A stretch of 64,000 nucleotides of DNA from an uncultured Lachnospiraceae bacterium (GCA_910579465.1 CAJTUB010000001.1:62001-126000), one strand, 5' to 3'. Counted from the stretch's first letter, positions 14,481 to 23,633 are shown. Numbers and translations are program-made. The notes: generated from the letters alone by a model not told the origin.

Positions 14481-15746
14481 ATGGGAATGACAATGACACA
14501 GAAAATCCTGGCGGCGCATGCAGGACTGGAGAGCGTGACCGCAGGGCAGTTAATCGAGGCAGACCTTGACCTGGTGCTTGCCAATGATATTACGGGGCCG
14601 GTAGCGATTCACGAGGTGGAGCGCCTCAATAAAAAGACCGTATTTGATAAGGATAAGATTGCGCTTGTACCGGACCATTTTACGCCGAATAAGGATATCA
14701 AGTCCGCGGAGCACTGCAAGTGCGTCAGGGAGTTTGCAAAGCAGCATGACATTACGAACTATTTTGAGGTGGGCGAGATGGGAATCGAGCACGCGCTGCT
14801 TCCGGAAAAGGGACTGATTGTGGCAGGGGAGACCTGCATCGGCGCGGACTCCCACACCTGTACCTATGGTGCGTTGGGCGCATTCTCCACCGGTGTCGGC
14901 AGTACGGATATGGGTGCCGGAATGATTACCGGGAAGGCGTGGTTTAAGGTTCCGTCCGCAATCCGCTTCGTATTGCAGGGAAAGCCGAAGAAATGGGTAA
15001 GCGGCAAGGACGTGATTCTTCATATTATCGGGAAAATCGGCGTGGACGGTGCGTTGTATAAGTCGATGGAGTTTACGGGCGACGGCATACAGCATCTTAC
15101 GATGGACGACCGTTTTACGATTGCGAACATGGCAATCGAGGCGGGCGCAAAGAACGGCATTTTCCCGGTGGATGAACTGACGGAGGCGTATATGAAGGAG
15201 CATTCCGCAAAGTCTTATCAGGTTTATGAGCCGGACGAAGATGCGGAGTATGATGAGACCTATGTCATCGAGTTAGATAAGCTGGAGCCGACGGTTGCGT
15301 TCCCGCATCTGCCGGAGAATACAAGGACCGTGAAGGAGTCCGGGGAGGTAAGGATTGACCAGGTGGTTATCGGCTCTTGTACGAACGGGCGTATTTCCGA
15401 CCTGCGTGCGGCAGCAGAGGTCTTAAAGGGACGTCATGTGGCTCCGGGAATGCGCTGCATCGTTTTTCCGGCGACCCAGGGCATTTACTTACAGGCAATC
15501 GAAGAGGGGCTGCTTCAGACCTTTGTCATGGCAGGCGCCGTAGTCAGTACGCCGACCTGCGGACCGTGTCTTGGCGGACATATGGGGATTCTTGCCGCCG
15601 GAGAGCGGGCAGTTTCGACGACAAACCGTAACTTTGTAGGGCGCATGGGGCATGTGGATTCCGAGGTGTATCTTGCAAGCCCGGCGGTGGCAGCGGCAAG
15701 CGCGGTGCTCGGAAGGATTGCAGAACCGGCTGACCTTGGTCTGTAA
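14481..15746 (+). CDS. leuC: 3-isopropylmalate dehydratase large subunit (LeuC/HacA type)
   Basis: A 421-residue aconitase-family subunit that isomerises 2- to 3-isopropylmalate together with LeuD. The 4Fe-4S cluster ligands are the cysteines at about 300 (GSCTNGR), 360 and 363 (TPTCGPCLGGH). ADSHTCTYGALGAFSTGVGS is the substrate and cluster pocket. The short length marks the archaeal/clostridial LeuC class rather than the 466-residue enterobacterial class. AGGAGG at 14467-14473 supports the ATG at 14481. The cluster is exposed and oxygen-sensitive, in keeping with an anaerobe. Confidence 0.96.
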   Translation: MGMTMTQKILAAHAGLESVTAGQLIEADLDLVLANDITGPVAIHEVERLNKKTVFDKDKIALVPDHFTPNKDIKSAEHCKCVREFAKQHDITNYFEVGEMGIEHALLPEKGLIVAGETCIGADSHTCTYGALGAFSTGVGSTDMGAGMITGKAWFKVPSAIRFVLQGKPKKWVSGKDVILHIIGKIGVDGALYKSMEFTGDGIQHLTMDDRFTIANMAIEAGAKNGIFPVDELTEAYMKEHSAKSYQVYEPDEDAEYDETYVIELDKLEPTVAFPHLPENTRTVKESGEVRIDQVVIGSCTNGRISDLRAAAEVLKGRHVAPGMRCIVFPATQGIYLQAIEEGLLQTFVMAGAVVSTPTCGPCLGGHMGILAAGERAVSTTNRNFVGRMGHVDSEVYLASPAVAAASAVLGRIAEPADLGL

Positions 15747-15767
15747 GGAGAAATGGAGGAAAATAAG

Positions 15768-16256
15768 ATGAAGGCGAATGGAACAGTACACAAGTATGGC
15801 GATAATGTAGATACCGATGTCATCATCCCGGCAAGATACTTAAACAGCTCCGACCCGAAGGAGCTGGCGAAGCACTGCATGGAGGATATTGACAAGGAGT
15901 TTGTGGCTAAGGTGAAGAGCGGTGATATCATGGTAGCGAATAAGAACTTCGGCTGCGGCTCTTCAAGGGAACATGCGCCGATTGCCATTAAGGCGGCGGG
16001 CGTGAGCTGTGTGATTGCAGAGACGTTTGCGCGCATTTTTTACCGCAATGCGATTAACATCGGGCTTCCGATTATCGAATGCCCGCAGGCGGCAAAGGAA
16101 ATCCAGGCGGGAGATACCGTGGAGATTGATTTTGATTCCGGCGTAATTACCGACGTGACGTCCGGAAAGACGTACCAAGGGCAGGCATTTCCGCCGTTTA
16201 TGCAGAAGATTATTGCGGCAGAGGGCCTGATGAATTATATCAATACGAAGGGATAA
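15768..16256 (+). CDS. leuD: 3-isopropylmalate dehydratase small subunit
   Basis: A 162-residue swivelling-domain subunit, paired with LeuC. It shows the family landmarks VDTDVIIPARYL and NFGCGSSREHAPIAIKAAG, and the helix ARIFYRNAINIGLPIIE. TGGAGG at 15754-15759 gives an 8-base spacing to the ATG at 15768; an in-frame ATG at 15753 is inside that ribosome binding site. A strong terminator follows at 16307, ending the leu operon. Confidence 0.95.
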   Translation: MKANGTVHKYGDNVDTDVIIPARYLNSSDPKELAKHCMEDIDKEFVAKVKSGDIMVANKNFGCGSSREHAPIAIKAAGVSCVIAETFARIFYRNAINIGLPIIECPQAAKEIQAGDTVEIDFDSGVITDVTSGKTYQGQAFPPFMQKIIAAEGLMNYINTKG

Positions 16257-16306
16257 GAAAATCCCCAAAGAGTATGCCTGTCTGTTATCCTAATTTTATA
16301 TGTACG

Positions 16307-16344
16307 GAGGCTCTGAGGAAGCGTTTCCCCAGAGCCTCTTTTAC
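16307..16344 (+). terminator. Terminator of leuBCD
   Basis: GAGGCTCTG (16307-16315) pairs with CAGAGCCTC (16330-16338), followed by TTTTACTTTTT. Confidence 0.9.
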
Positions 16345-16385
16345 TTTTTGACCTATCAATAGAGAAATTATAAAGCAGGGCAGTA

Positions 16386-16895
16386 TCATGCCTTCTTCCG
16401 TGTCAGGAAAATCCCGACGACTGCCCCTGCAAGGATAACCGGTGCCAATCTGACAAAGAGCCATTCAAATGCGTGATAAGCTGTTCCGGCAATCGCGGTT
16501 TCAGGGTCATTAAAATCCCAGCCGAGGTAAGGACTATCGGATAAGATTACGGCTATGGAAAGTGTTACTATGACCGCACACAATGCAATGAGCAGCCAAT
16601 GAAGCAGAGTTCTTATCGTAGTCTTTCTCCGGGCAAGCTGCAGGTTGATAATCTCCAGCTTTTCGGAAATCGCTTTCAGGTCGTCGGCTTCCGGCTCGGT
16701 AACCGCTTCCCCGAGCAGGGTGCTTACAGGCGTTTCAAGCGCTTCCGACAGGGAGATTAGCATATCCGAATCAGGAACGGACAGGCCCTGTTCCCATTTA
16801 GAGATTGTCTGCCGCACCACATTCAGCTTGATGGCAAGCTCTTCCTGCGAAAGTCCTTTTGATTTTCGGATTGCTTTCAGGTTTTCGTTTAACAT
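16386..16895 (-). CDS. XRE family regulator with C-terminal membrane helices
   Basis: 169 residues: an N-terminal Cro/CI-type helix-turn-helix (IRKSKGLSQEELAIKLNVVRQTISKWEQG), a linker with a short helical stretch and two hydrophobic segments (LLHWLLIALCAVIVTLSIAVIL and WLFVRLAPVILAGAVVGIFL). Membrane-anchored XRE regulators of this form are common in Clostridia and of mostly unknown role. It is monocistronic, with a promoter at 16931-16959 (reverse) and GGAGG before its ATG. It converges with leuD. Confidence 0.88.
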   Translation of the reverse strand: MLNENLKAIRKSKGLSQEELAIKLNVVRQTISKWEQGLSVPDSDMLISLSEALETPVSTLLGEAVTEPEADDLKAISEKLEIINLQLARRKTTIRTLLHWLLIALCAVIVTLSIAVILSDSPYLGWDFNDPETAIAGTAYHAFEWLFVRLAPVILAGAVVGIFLTRKKA

Positions 16896-16930
16896 CAGGG
16901 ATAACCTCCTTTCTTTCAGGTGTTACCGCT

Positions 16931-16959
16931 ATTGTATAAGGAACTGCCCGTTGCTGCAA
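16931..16959 (-). promoter_or_regulatory. Promoter of the membrane XRE regulator
   Basis: Reverse-strand TTGCAG (16954-16959) and TACAAT (16931-16936) are 17 bases apart. Just upstream, TTGC-TGCAAGCAA forms a small dyad that overlaps the -35 and could be an operator. Confidence 0.7.
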
Positions 16960-16993
16960 GCAACGCAGTTTAACATTCCGGATTTACAGCCTG

Positions 16994-18121
16994 TCAGTAG
17001 AGCTTTTTCAGATGCTCCAGCCGGCTTCCCAGGTTTCCGAGAAGTGCGTCGGCTGCCGTCAGCGCTGCCATGCACTCCACGACGACAACGGCACGAGGGA
17101 CGATGACCGGGTCATGCCGTCCGGTTATGCTTGCGGTATAAGGAGTGCCGTCCTTTTTCACGGTTTCCTGCGGTGCGGCAACAGACGGGGTCGGCTTTAC
17201 GGCAACGCGGAACAGCACGTCGGAGCCGTCGGTCATGCCGCCTAAGACCCCTCCGGCGTGGTTGGTGCGCTTTTTGATGGCACCGGCTTCGTCCGTATAA
17301 AAGGCATCGTTTTGCTCCGTACCGGTAAGGAGCGCGGCGCCAAAGCCGGAACCGATTTCAAAGCCCTTTACGGCGCCGATGGAAAGCATGGCATGCGCAA
17401 GTCTGGCATCGAATTTTTCAAATACGGTATCGCCGAGTCCCGCCGGGAGTCCCCGGAGAATGCATTCAATCGTACCGCCGGCAGAATTGTGCTGTCCGCG
17501 CAGCTCGTCCAGAAAGCGCTCCGCCCGGGCAGAGGCTTCAGCGTCCGGCATATTGAGCGGGCTTTTATCCCGCATGGAGACAAGCTCATCAAGGGAAAAG
17601 CGTCCGGAAAGGTAATCGTCCGTCCCGAAGCAGACCGTATCGGAGATGGATTTTGTGTAAGCGCAGACCGTAATGCCAAGCTCGCCTAACAGGGCGCAGG
17701 CAATGGCGCCTGCGGCGACCCTTGCAGCGGTTTCCCTGCCTGAAGAGCGTCCGCCGCCCCGGTAGTCCCTGAACCCGTATTTTGCATCAAAGGTAAAGTC
17801 TGCATGTCCCGGACGGTAATAAGAGGCGATTTCCGAATAGTCCGCGGAGCGTTGTGATTCGTTCCGGATGAGAAGGGCGACCGGAGTTCCGGTAGTCCTG
17901 CCCTCAAAGGTGCCGGAAAGAACTTCTACAAGGTCGTTTTCTTTGCGCGGAGTGGAGTAACTATTCTGCCCCGGACGCCGCCTGTCCAGATAGGTCTGGA
18001 TATTATCTGCTGAAAGCGGAAGTCCTGCGGGACAGCCGTCAATAATGACGCCGAGTGCCGCGCCGTGGGACTCTCCGAATGTTGTTATTTTGAAATAATT
18101 CCCGAAAGAAGAACCGTTCAT
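16994..18121 (-). CDS. aroC: Chorismate synthase
   Basis: AroC converts EPSP to chorismate with reduced FMN, the last common step of aromatic amino acid synthesis. The 375-residue protein has the family signatures GNYFKITTFGESHG near the N-terminus, DRRRPGQNSYSTPRKENDLVEVLSG, GGGRSSGRETAARVAAGA and GGMTDGSDVLFRVAVKPTPS. The ATG at 18121 lies 8 bases after GGAGG; upstream in-frame ATGs lack a ribosome binding site and fall inside the promoter region. Monocistronic here. Confidence 0.97.
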   Translation of the reverse strand: MNGSSFGNYFKITTFGESHGAALGVIIDGCPAGLPLSADNIQTYLDRRRPGQNSYSTPRKENDLVEVLSGTFEGRTTGTPVALLIRNESQRSADYSEIASYYRPGHADFTFDAKYGFRDYRGGGRSSGRETAARVAAGAIACALLGELGITVCAYTKSISDTVCFGTDDYLSGRFSLDELVSMRDKSPLNMPDAEASARAERFLDELRGQHNSAGGTIECILRGLPAGLGDTVFEKFDARLAHAMLSIGAVKGFEIGSGFGAALLTGTEQNDAFYTDEAGAIKKRTNHAGGVLGGMTDGSDVLFRVAVKPTPSVAAPQETVKKDGTPYTASITGRHDPVIVPRAVVVVECMAALTAADALLGNLGSRLEHLKKLY

Positions 18122-18149
18122 AGCCTGCCTCCAAAATAGTAGTATTGTC

Positions 18150-18178
18150 ATTGTAGCGTAATCAGGGAAAAATTGCAA
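18150..18178 (-). promoter_or_regulatory. Promoter of aroC
   Basis: Reverse-strand TTGCAA (18173-18178) and TACAAT (18150-18155) with a 17-base spacer, about 30 bases before the ATG. Confidence 0.75.
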
Positions 18179-18321
18179 GAGCGGAGCCCTTTCTTTGTTT
18201 TTCTAAAAAATTTCCTGAATTTAATGCTATTGCGTAAAAAATAATCGGTAGACTATGTAGAATAAAATGGAAATGGCTATAATAAAAAGGGGAAAGACTT
18301 ACCACAGAAAGGGGCGGACGG

Positions 18322-18702
18322 ATGTCGAAGGAATTGAATATAGAAATTGGCAGAAGAATCCGTGCGTATCGGGAGAGTATTGGAAAGAACAGAGAAGCGT
18401 TTTCTGAAATGATAGGATTGTCTCCACAATTTCTGGCAGAGGCGGAGAATGGAAAGAAGGGACTTTCGGCAGAGAGTATTTACAAGATATGTACAAACTG
18501 CGAGATGTCAGCGGATTATCTGGTGTTAGGAAAGCTAGACAAGCAGGGCTTGAAGAGTCCGTTGGACCATGTGCTGGAGGAAATGCCGGGCGAGTATGTG
18601 TCACAGTATGCACAGGTGCTGAAGGCGGTCAATGAGATGGTGCTGGAAGCACAGAAGGATAGCGTGGAGCGCCGGAAAAAGGACGGCAGGGAGTACCGAT
18701 AA
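18322..18702 (+). CDS. XRE family helix-turn-helix regulator
   Basis: A 126-residue soluble protein with a Cro/CI helix-turn-helix at residues 10-62 (RAYRESIGKNREAFSEMIGLSPQFLAEAENGKKGLS, then IYKICTNCEMSADYLVLG) and a helical C-terminal tail. This type is frequent in Lachnospiraceae and its targets are unknown. The ATG at 18322 follows AGAAAGGGG. It is flanked by aroC on one side and a strong terminator on the other, so it is a single-gene unit. Confidence 0.88.
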   Translation: MSKELNIEIGRRIRAYRESIGKNREAFSEMIGLSPQFLAEAENGKKGLSAESIYKICTNCEMSADYLVLGKLDKQGLKSPLDHVLEEMPGEYVSQYAQVLKAVNEMVLEAQKDSVERRKKDGREYR

Positions 18703-18810
18703 CGGAAAAGGAAACATTTAAGTAAATGCTTAAATAATAAGGAAGAGGGAAAAGAGGGCTGCACAAAATAAAAAACGTAGTGGCTCCGGACGTATCAGCT
18801 TCCTACAAGT

Positions 18811-18859
18811 GGCAGACATTTCTTTACTGTAAAAGTAGAGAAATGCTGCCTTATTTTGT
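18811..18859 (+). terminator. Terminator after the XRE gene
   Basis: GGCAGACATTTCT and AGAAATGCTGCC (ending 18850) form a long stem with one bulge, followed by TTATTTTGT. An outer pairing of CAAAATAA (18764-18771) with TTATTTTG (18851-18858) could enclose it. Confidence 0.75.
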
Positions 18860-18889
18860 ATGTGTGGGCGCTCCGCCGGACTTCCTCTG

Positions 18890-18936
18890 AGAGCTGTCAA
18901 GGCGCTTGATGGCGACCTTGCGCCTGGCCAGCTCTT
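18890..18936. repeat. Inverted repeat downstream of the VWA gene
   Basis: AGAGCTG (18890-18896) pairs with CAGCTCT (18929-18935), with an inner GGCGC/GCGCC stem. It lies 20 bases beyond the VWA stop on the reverse strand and could end the five-gene transcript, but has no U run. Confidence 0.5.
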
Positions 18937-18955
18937 AAAGGTGATTCCGGTTACG

Positions 18956-20107
18956 CTAAAAGCCGTTCAGCTGTCCTGTCAGCGCACGCTCTAACAGCTC
19001 GGGAAGACGCTCCGGTGCGCAGGCGAAGCACGGGATATCCATGGCGGAAATGCGCTGTGCAGTCTGTGCGTCATAGAAGGGCTTGCCGCCGTCAGCAATG
19101 GCAAGCAGAACAATGACAGTCACCCCGGAGGCTTTCAGTTCCTCGATGCGCCGAAGCAATGCTGCCCGGTTCCCGCCTTCTTCCAGATCGGAAATCAGGA
19201 AGAATAAGGTTTTGGCAGGGGATTCAATCAGTCCCTGGCAGTAGGCGATGGATTTGGCAATGTCCGTGCCGCCGCCCATCTGGAAGCCGAAGAGCAAATC
19301 CACGGGGTCAGCGCACAGGGGCGTCAGATCCATAATCTGCGTATCAAAGGCGACTACGCTGGTCCGCACGGCAGACATGGAGGCAAGCACGCAGGACATA
19401 ATCGAGGAATAGAGAATGGACTGCCCCATAGAACCGCTCTGGTCGATATCCAGAATGACATGCCAGCGGTTTACCCGGCTGGAACGGTCAAAAAACCAGA
19501 CCCGTTCGGGGATAATCGTGCCAAGGGAAGGATTGTAGTTTTTCAGATTGCGCCGGATGGTATAGGGAAAATCCAGCGCGGAGGCGGCAGGCAGAGGAGA
19601 ATGGGCGCGGCGGTTTAAGGCGGCGGTAACTGCGCGGCGCAGGTCTCCCTCCAGCATACGGTTGAGCTCCTCCACAATCTTCCGGATAAAATTCCGGGCA
19701 GATTCCTTGGACTTTTTTGGTATCTGGTCCTTGAGCATAAGCAGGGTGGAGGCCAGATTCAGGTCCGGCTCCAGAGTTTCTAAAAGCTCCGGCTCCAGAA
19801 GCAGCTGTTTGAGCCCCTTACGCTCAATCGCGTCGTTTTGTACGACGGCGACGATTTCCGGGTCAAAGAGGGAACGCAGATCCCCGAGCCACTTGGAAAT
19901 ATGGGGCGAGGATGCTCCCTGACCGCCCTTACTGCTTTTTCCGCCCGGGGAAAAGCTTTCTCCGGGACCGCCGTAGATGGCTGCAAGGGCACTGTCCATT
20001 AAAAGTTCCTCCTGCGAGAGAGAGGAACCGCCCATTTGTTCAAAAGAGGTTTCCGTTTCTGAGCCTAAAATTAATCGCCAGCGTGCAAGCTGCTGTGTCT
20101 GTTCCAT
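18956..20107 (-). CDS. VWA domain-containing protein (last gene of SWIM/MoxR/DUF5682 cluster)
   Basis: A 383-residue cytoplasmic protein with a C-terminal von Willebrand factor A domain. The metal-ion-dependent adhesion site is complete: DQSGS at 222-226, threonine 281 in GGGTD and aspartate 307 in ISDLEEGG. The N-terminal half is helical and glycine-rich at about 46-66, without a recognised domain. VWA proteins paired with MoxR ATPases act as substrate or metal-insertion adaptors in characterised cases; here the client is unknown. It starts 26 bases after DUF5682 with AAGGAG upstream, and is the last of five co-directional genes. Confidence 0.88.
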   Translation of the reverse strand: MEQTQQLARWRLILGSETETSFEQMGGSSLSQEELLMDSALAAIYGGPGESFSPGGKSSKGGQGASSPHISKWLGDLRSLFDPEIVAVVQNDAIERKGLKQLLLEPELLETLEPDLNLASTLLMLKDQIPKKSKESARNFIRKIVEELNRMLEGDLRRAVTAALNRRAHSPLPAASALDFPYTIRRNLKNYNPSLGTIIPERVWFFDRSSRVNRWHVILDIDQSGSMGQSILYSSIMSCVLASMSAVRTSVVAFDTQIMDLTPLCADPVDLLFGFQMGGGTDIAKSIAYCQGLIESPAKTLFFLISDLEEGGNRAALLRRIEELKASGVTVIVLLAIADGGKPFYDAQTAQRISAMDIPCFACAPERLPELLERALTGQLNGF

Positions 20108-20133
20108 ACAGGCTCCTTTCTTTCTCTATATTT

Positions 20134-22398
20134 CTATATATCGTCAAAGTCAAAGTCGTCCAGTCCGGACAACACCTCCTGCTCATCGGCAGTAGTTTCT
20201 TCCATGAGGAGCTCTGCTGCCTGCGTCTGGCTGCAGCCCCAGATTTCACCCAGATTTTCCGCCACATCATTTTTTTCTCCCGGAGAAAAATCGGCAAAGG
20301 CCCGGCGCAGAAAGACCAGAGCCCGGCGGAAGGCTATGTCGTCCAACTCTTTCAGGTAGTCGTCCAGGCGTCTCCAGAGGGAAAGCCGGACGATAAGTGC
20401 ACGGCGGTTTTTGGCGGCAAGTCCTTCAAACCATCCGGCACCTAAATCGGCAGGAACGCCCGGAGACAATCGTCTTGCCACCTCCCGCGCCAGCAGCTCC
20501 TCGTCTGCGTTCCCGCGTTCCAACAGGATTGCCAGGGCAAAACCGCTGCAATGGGGATTCAGGTCATCCCGGTCAGAGATAGTATGGAGCAAGGCAAGCA
20601 GACGTTCCTCTTCCAAAAAGTCATGTGCCAGCTGGAGGGCGCTCAGCCGCTCCATGGAGCGGGCGATGTCAGGAGCCGCCTTGGCGTCACAGACGCAGGA
20701 CTCCTCCAGGGTCAGGCAGGCACGCAGATAAAGCTGTTTTAACAGCGGGATTACCGGTTCCGTGTCAAACCGCCGCAAGTCTCCGTACCGTATGACAAAG
20801 GAGAGGCGCTGGGCAGTTTCTGTTACGTCGGTCAGGGCAGCGGCATCCACCGACAGTCCCTGGAGCATCGACAGGGCATGGGCAGCCGCGGCGGGCATCC
20901 CGCACAGGAAAGCATCCTCAAAGATGGCAGCAGCCTGTGCGATAGAGGAGCTGTTTTCTGCCCGTTCCTTCAATGCATAAGCGGCGGCGCCCTCAATGGT
21001 ATCTCCTAATAAGGAGGATTCTACAACCTCAATCTCAGCCTCCGGCGTCCAGCGCAGGCTCCAGTATTCTCCCCAGTTGGCATTCTCCTGCCGGGAGGGC
21101 AGAAGGGCAGCAAAATGGATTCCAAGCACCCGCAGACGATGCAGAAAGAAAGAGCGGTGCAGGTCAGCCAGGGCAGCCTGTTCTGATTTTACATTCAGCT
21201 TTTCCCGCAAATCGAGGTCAAGCTCCTGAAGCTCCGCCGTGCGGTATTTTTCCAGTCGCAGCTCCTTGAGCTGGCGGTAGAAGTCCTCCTGCACAGAGGT
21301 GCGGCTCACTCCCTCGGGAAGAAAGCCGATTTTTTTGCCGATTTCCGTGTCCGCTGCCGCAAGGGCAAGCTCAGAGAAGTTCCCGTGCCCCATTGTGGTA
21401 ACGCTGGCATCCCGCAGGTCGGAGAGCGTAGGATACCGGCTGACGCGCAGGCTGGCCAGCGTGTCGGCGAGACGTACTGCTTCGATGACCTCGGCGGAGG
21501 AGACGAGATTCCCTGCCTTTCTGTGTGCGGCGGCGAGACGGGTGAGATACAGATAAGGAGCTTTCTGTAAGCCTTCGTCGTGCATGGCTTCCCACAGAAG
21601 TTCAAAGTAGGCAGGCGCCTTATTGCCGGCTCCGTAGCCAGAGCGGGAGGACAGGCGGTAGTAGGAGTAAGGCATCAGGGTGGCGGTACTGTCTGCCCGG
21701 GGCAGGGATTTTTCTTCCTCGTCGGTCATGGGCTGGTTTTCTTCAAGCCCTGCCACATGGAAGGCTCCGCAGACGCAAAAGATTTTTTCTGCCGGGATAC
21801 CGGATTCCACTGCCTGATGAATGACGCGCTTCATATAGGCCTCCCGTACAAGTGTCTCAGCGGTATGGCAGGTGTCATCCAGAGACGCTTCGCGCAGCAT
21901 CCGTCCGAAGGTGTTGACAGCAGCCTGGTATTGCCCCTCCAGCTGTTCAAAGTTCCGTTCCCAGAAGGTGTCGTGTTCCTCGCCGGTCAGAGTCTCCAGA
22001 CGGTGATAGATGCTCTCTGTGTTTACGGTTTGTTCTTCCTGCTCCGGCGTATCGGAAACGGGTTCTTTTGTTTCAAGAGCCAGAAAGACACCGGAGGGCA
22101 GATCCATAAAACGGCATTCCACGCCATGCTCATGCGCCCAGAGAATCGCCTGGATTTCAGGGGAGTACACGGCAAAGGGATAAAGGATTGTGCGGACAGG
22201 CGGCGTCTGTGTATAGGCCAGAATGGCAGCCGGGAACCGGGTATCCGGATGGCAGAGCCATTTCATCTGGTCGTTTAAGTCGCTCGGCCCTTCCACCAGC
22301 ACCAGGGCGGGAGCGGCAGCATCAAGCGCCTGACGGAGCTGGAATGCCGCCGCCGGTGACAGGTGGCGCACACCGAAAAGAACCGGACCGCCCGTCAT
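20134..22398 (-). CDS. DUF5682 family protein (TraB/ChaN-like fold predicted)
   Basis: A 754-residue protein starting MTGGPVLFGVRHLSPAAAFQL, then APALVLVEGPSDLNDQM near residue 40 and VCGAFHVAGL near 225. This histidine, EGP and GAxH pattern is what I recall for DUF5682, which has been related to TraB/ChaN/Tiki-type putative hydrolases; the catalytic role is unproven. The C-terminal 400 residues are helical. The ATG at 22398 overlaps the MoxR stop by 4 bases (ATGA) and has GGGAG 8 bases upstream, so it is preferred to 22437. It is presumably a client or effector of the MoxR-VWA machine. Confidence 0.8.
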   Translation of the reverse strand: MTGGPVLFGVRHLSPAAAFQLRQALDAAAPALVLVEGPSDLNDQMKWLCHPDTRFPAAILAYTQTPPVRTILYPFAVYSPEIQAILWAHEHGVECRFMDLPSGVFLALETKEPVSDTPEQEEQTVNTESIYHRLETLTGEEHDTFWERNFEQLEGQYQAAVNTFGRMLREASLDDTCHTAETLVREAYMKRVIHQAVESGIPAEKIFCVCGAFHVAGLEENQPMTDEEEKSLPRADSTATLMPYSYYRLSSRSGYGAGNKAPAYFELLWEAMHDEGLQKAPYLYLTRLAAAHRKAGNLVSSAEVIEAVRLADTLASLRVSRYPTLSDLRDASVTTMGHGNFSELALAAADTEIGKKIGFLPEGVSRTSVQEDFYRQLKELRLEKYRTAELQELDLDLREKLNVKSEQAALADLHRSFFLHRLRVLGIHFAALLPSRQENANWGEYWSLRWTPEAEIEVVESSLLGDTIEGAAAYALKERAENSSSIAQAAAIFEDAFLCGMPAAAAHALSMLQGLSVDAAALTDVTETAQRLSFVIRYGDLRRFDTEPVIPLLKQLYLRACLTLEESCVCDAKAAPDIARSMERLSALQLAHDFLEEERLLALLHTISDRDDLNPHCSGFALAILLERGNADEELLAREVARRLSPGVPADLGAGWFEGLAAKNRRALIVRLSLWRRLDDYLKELDDIAFRRALVFLRRAFADFSPGEKNDVAENLGEIWGCSQTQAAELLMEETTADEQEVLSGLDDFDFDDI

Positions 22399-23486
22399 CC
22401 GTTCAGCTCCCGGCAGGCGCGGTAAAGAGGAAGCCATGCGCTGCCACGCTTTTTCATTACATTCTCAAGATATTCGCTCCAGGAAATTTTATCCTTGTCC
22501 TCATCCTTAATCACTGCGCCCTGCAGTGCGGCGGCAAGGTCCTCCGCCGTGACGGTTCCGTTTCCGAAGCTCCCGGCAAGCGCCATGGAGTTTGCCAGCA
22601 GGGAGATAGCCTCCGCTGTAGAGAGGACACCCGAGGTGCCTTTCAGCTTCTGTTTTCCGTCCAGGGTAGCCCCGGCACGCAGCTCGCGGAAGATAGTAAC
22701 AACCTTTTCTACCGTATCTTCCTCCGGCTGTTTTGCATTCAGGTCAAGACCGGAGGAGAGCTGTGCCACTCTGGTGCGGACGATTTCCATTTCGGTGGAC
22801 ATGTCGGACGGGGTAGGCAGGACAATAATATTGAACCGGCGCTTGAGAGCGGCGGACATATCATTGACACCCTTGTCTCTGGTATTTGCAGTGGCGATAA
22901 TGGAAAAGCCCTTTTTCGCCGGAAGCTCCAGTCCCAGCTCCGGAATGCTGAGCCGCTTTTCCGAGAGGATGGAAATAAGGGCATCCTGTACCTCGCTGGC
23001 ACAGCGGGAGATTTCTTCGATGCGGGCAATGGAGCCGCTTTCCATAGCCTGATACACAGGACTCTTGACCATTGCCTCCGGACAAGGGCCTTTGGCAATG
23101 AGCATTGCGTAGTTCCAGGAGTAGCGGATCTGTTCCTCGGTGGTACCTGCGGTGCCCTGGATTACTTTAGTGGAATCTCCGTTGACGGCAGCGGATAAAT
23201 GCTCGGAAAGCCAGGACTTTGCCGTGCCCGGCTCCCCGATGAGAAGAAGTGCCCGGTCAGTTACCAGGGTGGAGATGGCGATTTCCACCAGACGCCGGTT
23301 TCCCATGTATTTCGGGGTGATATCCACCCCCTTGACCTTGACGCCTCCGGTAATGTAGGTCAGGACGGAGCGTGGCGACATCCGCCATCCGGTAGGGATG
23401 GAATCCTTTTCCGCCGAAATCAGGGCGTCAATTTCTTTCTGGTAAAGCTCCTCCGCCGGGAGGCGCTGAATTTTTGCTTCTGCCAT
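22395..23486 (-). CDS. MoxR-type AAA+ ATPase
   Basis: A 363-residue AAA+ protein with Walker A GEPGTAKS (84-91), an EE-type Walker B in IARIEEIS (153-160), sensor 1 IATANT (asparagine about 201) and an arginine-finger region ALKRRF. MoxR ATPases are chaperones that remodel or load cofactors into partner complexes, usually with a VWA protein. The downstream DUF5682 and VWA genes complete the set. Upstream, 147 bases separate it from the HEAT-like gene, the only sizeable gap in the cluster. GAGGT lies before its ATG. Confidence 0.92.
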   Translation of the reverse strand: MAEAKIQRLPAEELYQKEIDALISAEKDSIPTGWRMSPRSVLTYITGGVKVKGVDITPKYMGNRRLVEIAISTLVTDRALLLIGEPGTAKSWLSEHLSAAVNGDSTKVIQGTAGTTEEQIRYSWNYAMLIAKGPCPEAMVKSPVYQAMESGSIARIEEISRCASEVQDALISILSEKRLSIPELGLELPAKKGFSIIATANTRDKGVNDMSAALKRRFNIIVLPTPSDMSTEMEIVRTRVAQLSSGLDLNAKQPEEDTVEKVVTIFRELRAGATLDGKQKLKGTSGVLSTAEAISLLANSMALAGSFGNGTVTAEDLAAALQGAVIKDEDKDKISWSEYLENVMKKRGSAWLPLYRACRELNG

Positions 23487-23633
23487 TGTTTACCTCTTTT
23501 CTGCGCTACGTTTGCGCTTGTTCAAGCGGATATTCGCAATCCGCGTTGCTTCTTGCTCATAACCTCATTGCCGCTTTGCGGCATTTTGGCAGGCTCCCCC
23601 CACTTAAAGAAGCGAGGGACTTTCCTGATGCGG
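23487..23633. other. Hairpin-rich spacer within the SWIM/MoxR cluster
   Basis: This 147-base gap holds three short dyads: TGCCGC/GCGGCA around 23570-23585, GCGGAT/ATCCGC near 23534-23553, and a CGCTACG/CGTAGCG-like pair close to the MoxR start. No convincing -35/-10 pair is visible for MoxR. It resembles an interspersed repeat inserted between co-transcribed genes rather than a promoter. Confidence 0.4.

Noticed and set aside
16994..18178. Longer aroC reading from 18178
   Set aside because: Chorismate synthases start at the GNYFKITTFGESHG region, the ATG at 18121 has a ribosome binding site and the extension overlaps the promoter.
22188..23198. Plus-strand open frame of 336 residues opposite DUF5682/MoxR
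   Set aside because: Antisense to the MoxR and DUF5682 genes whose motifs are intact; composition is not natural.
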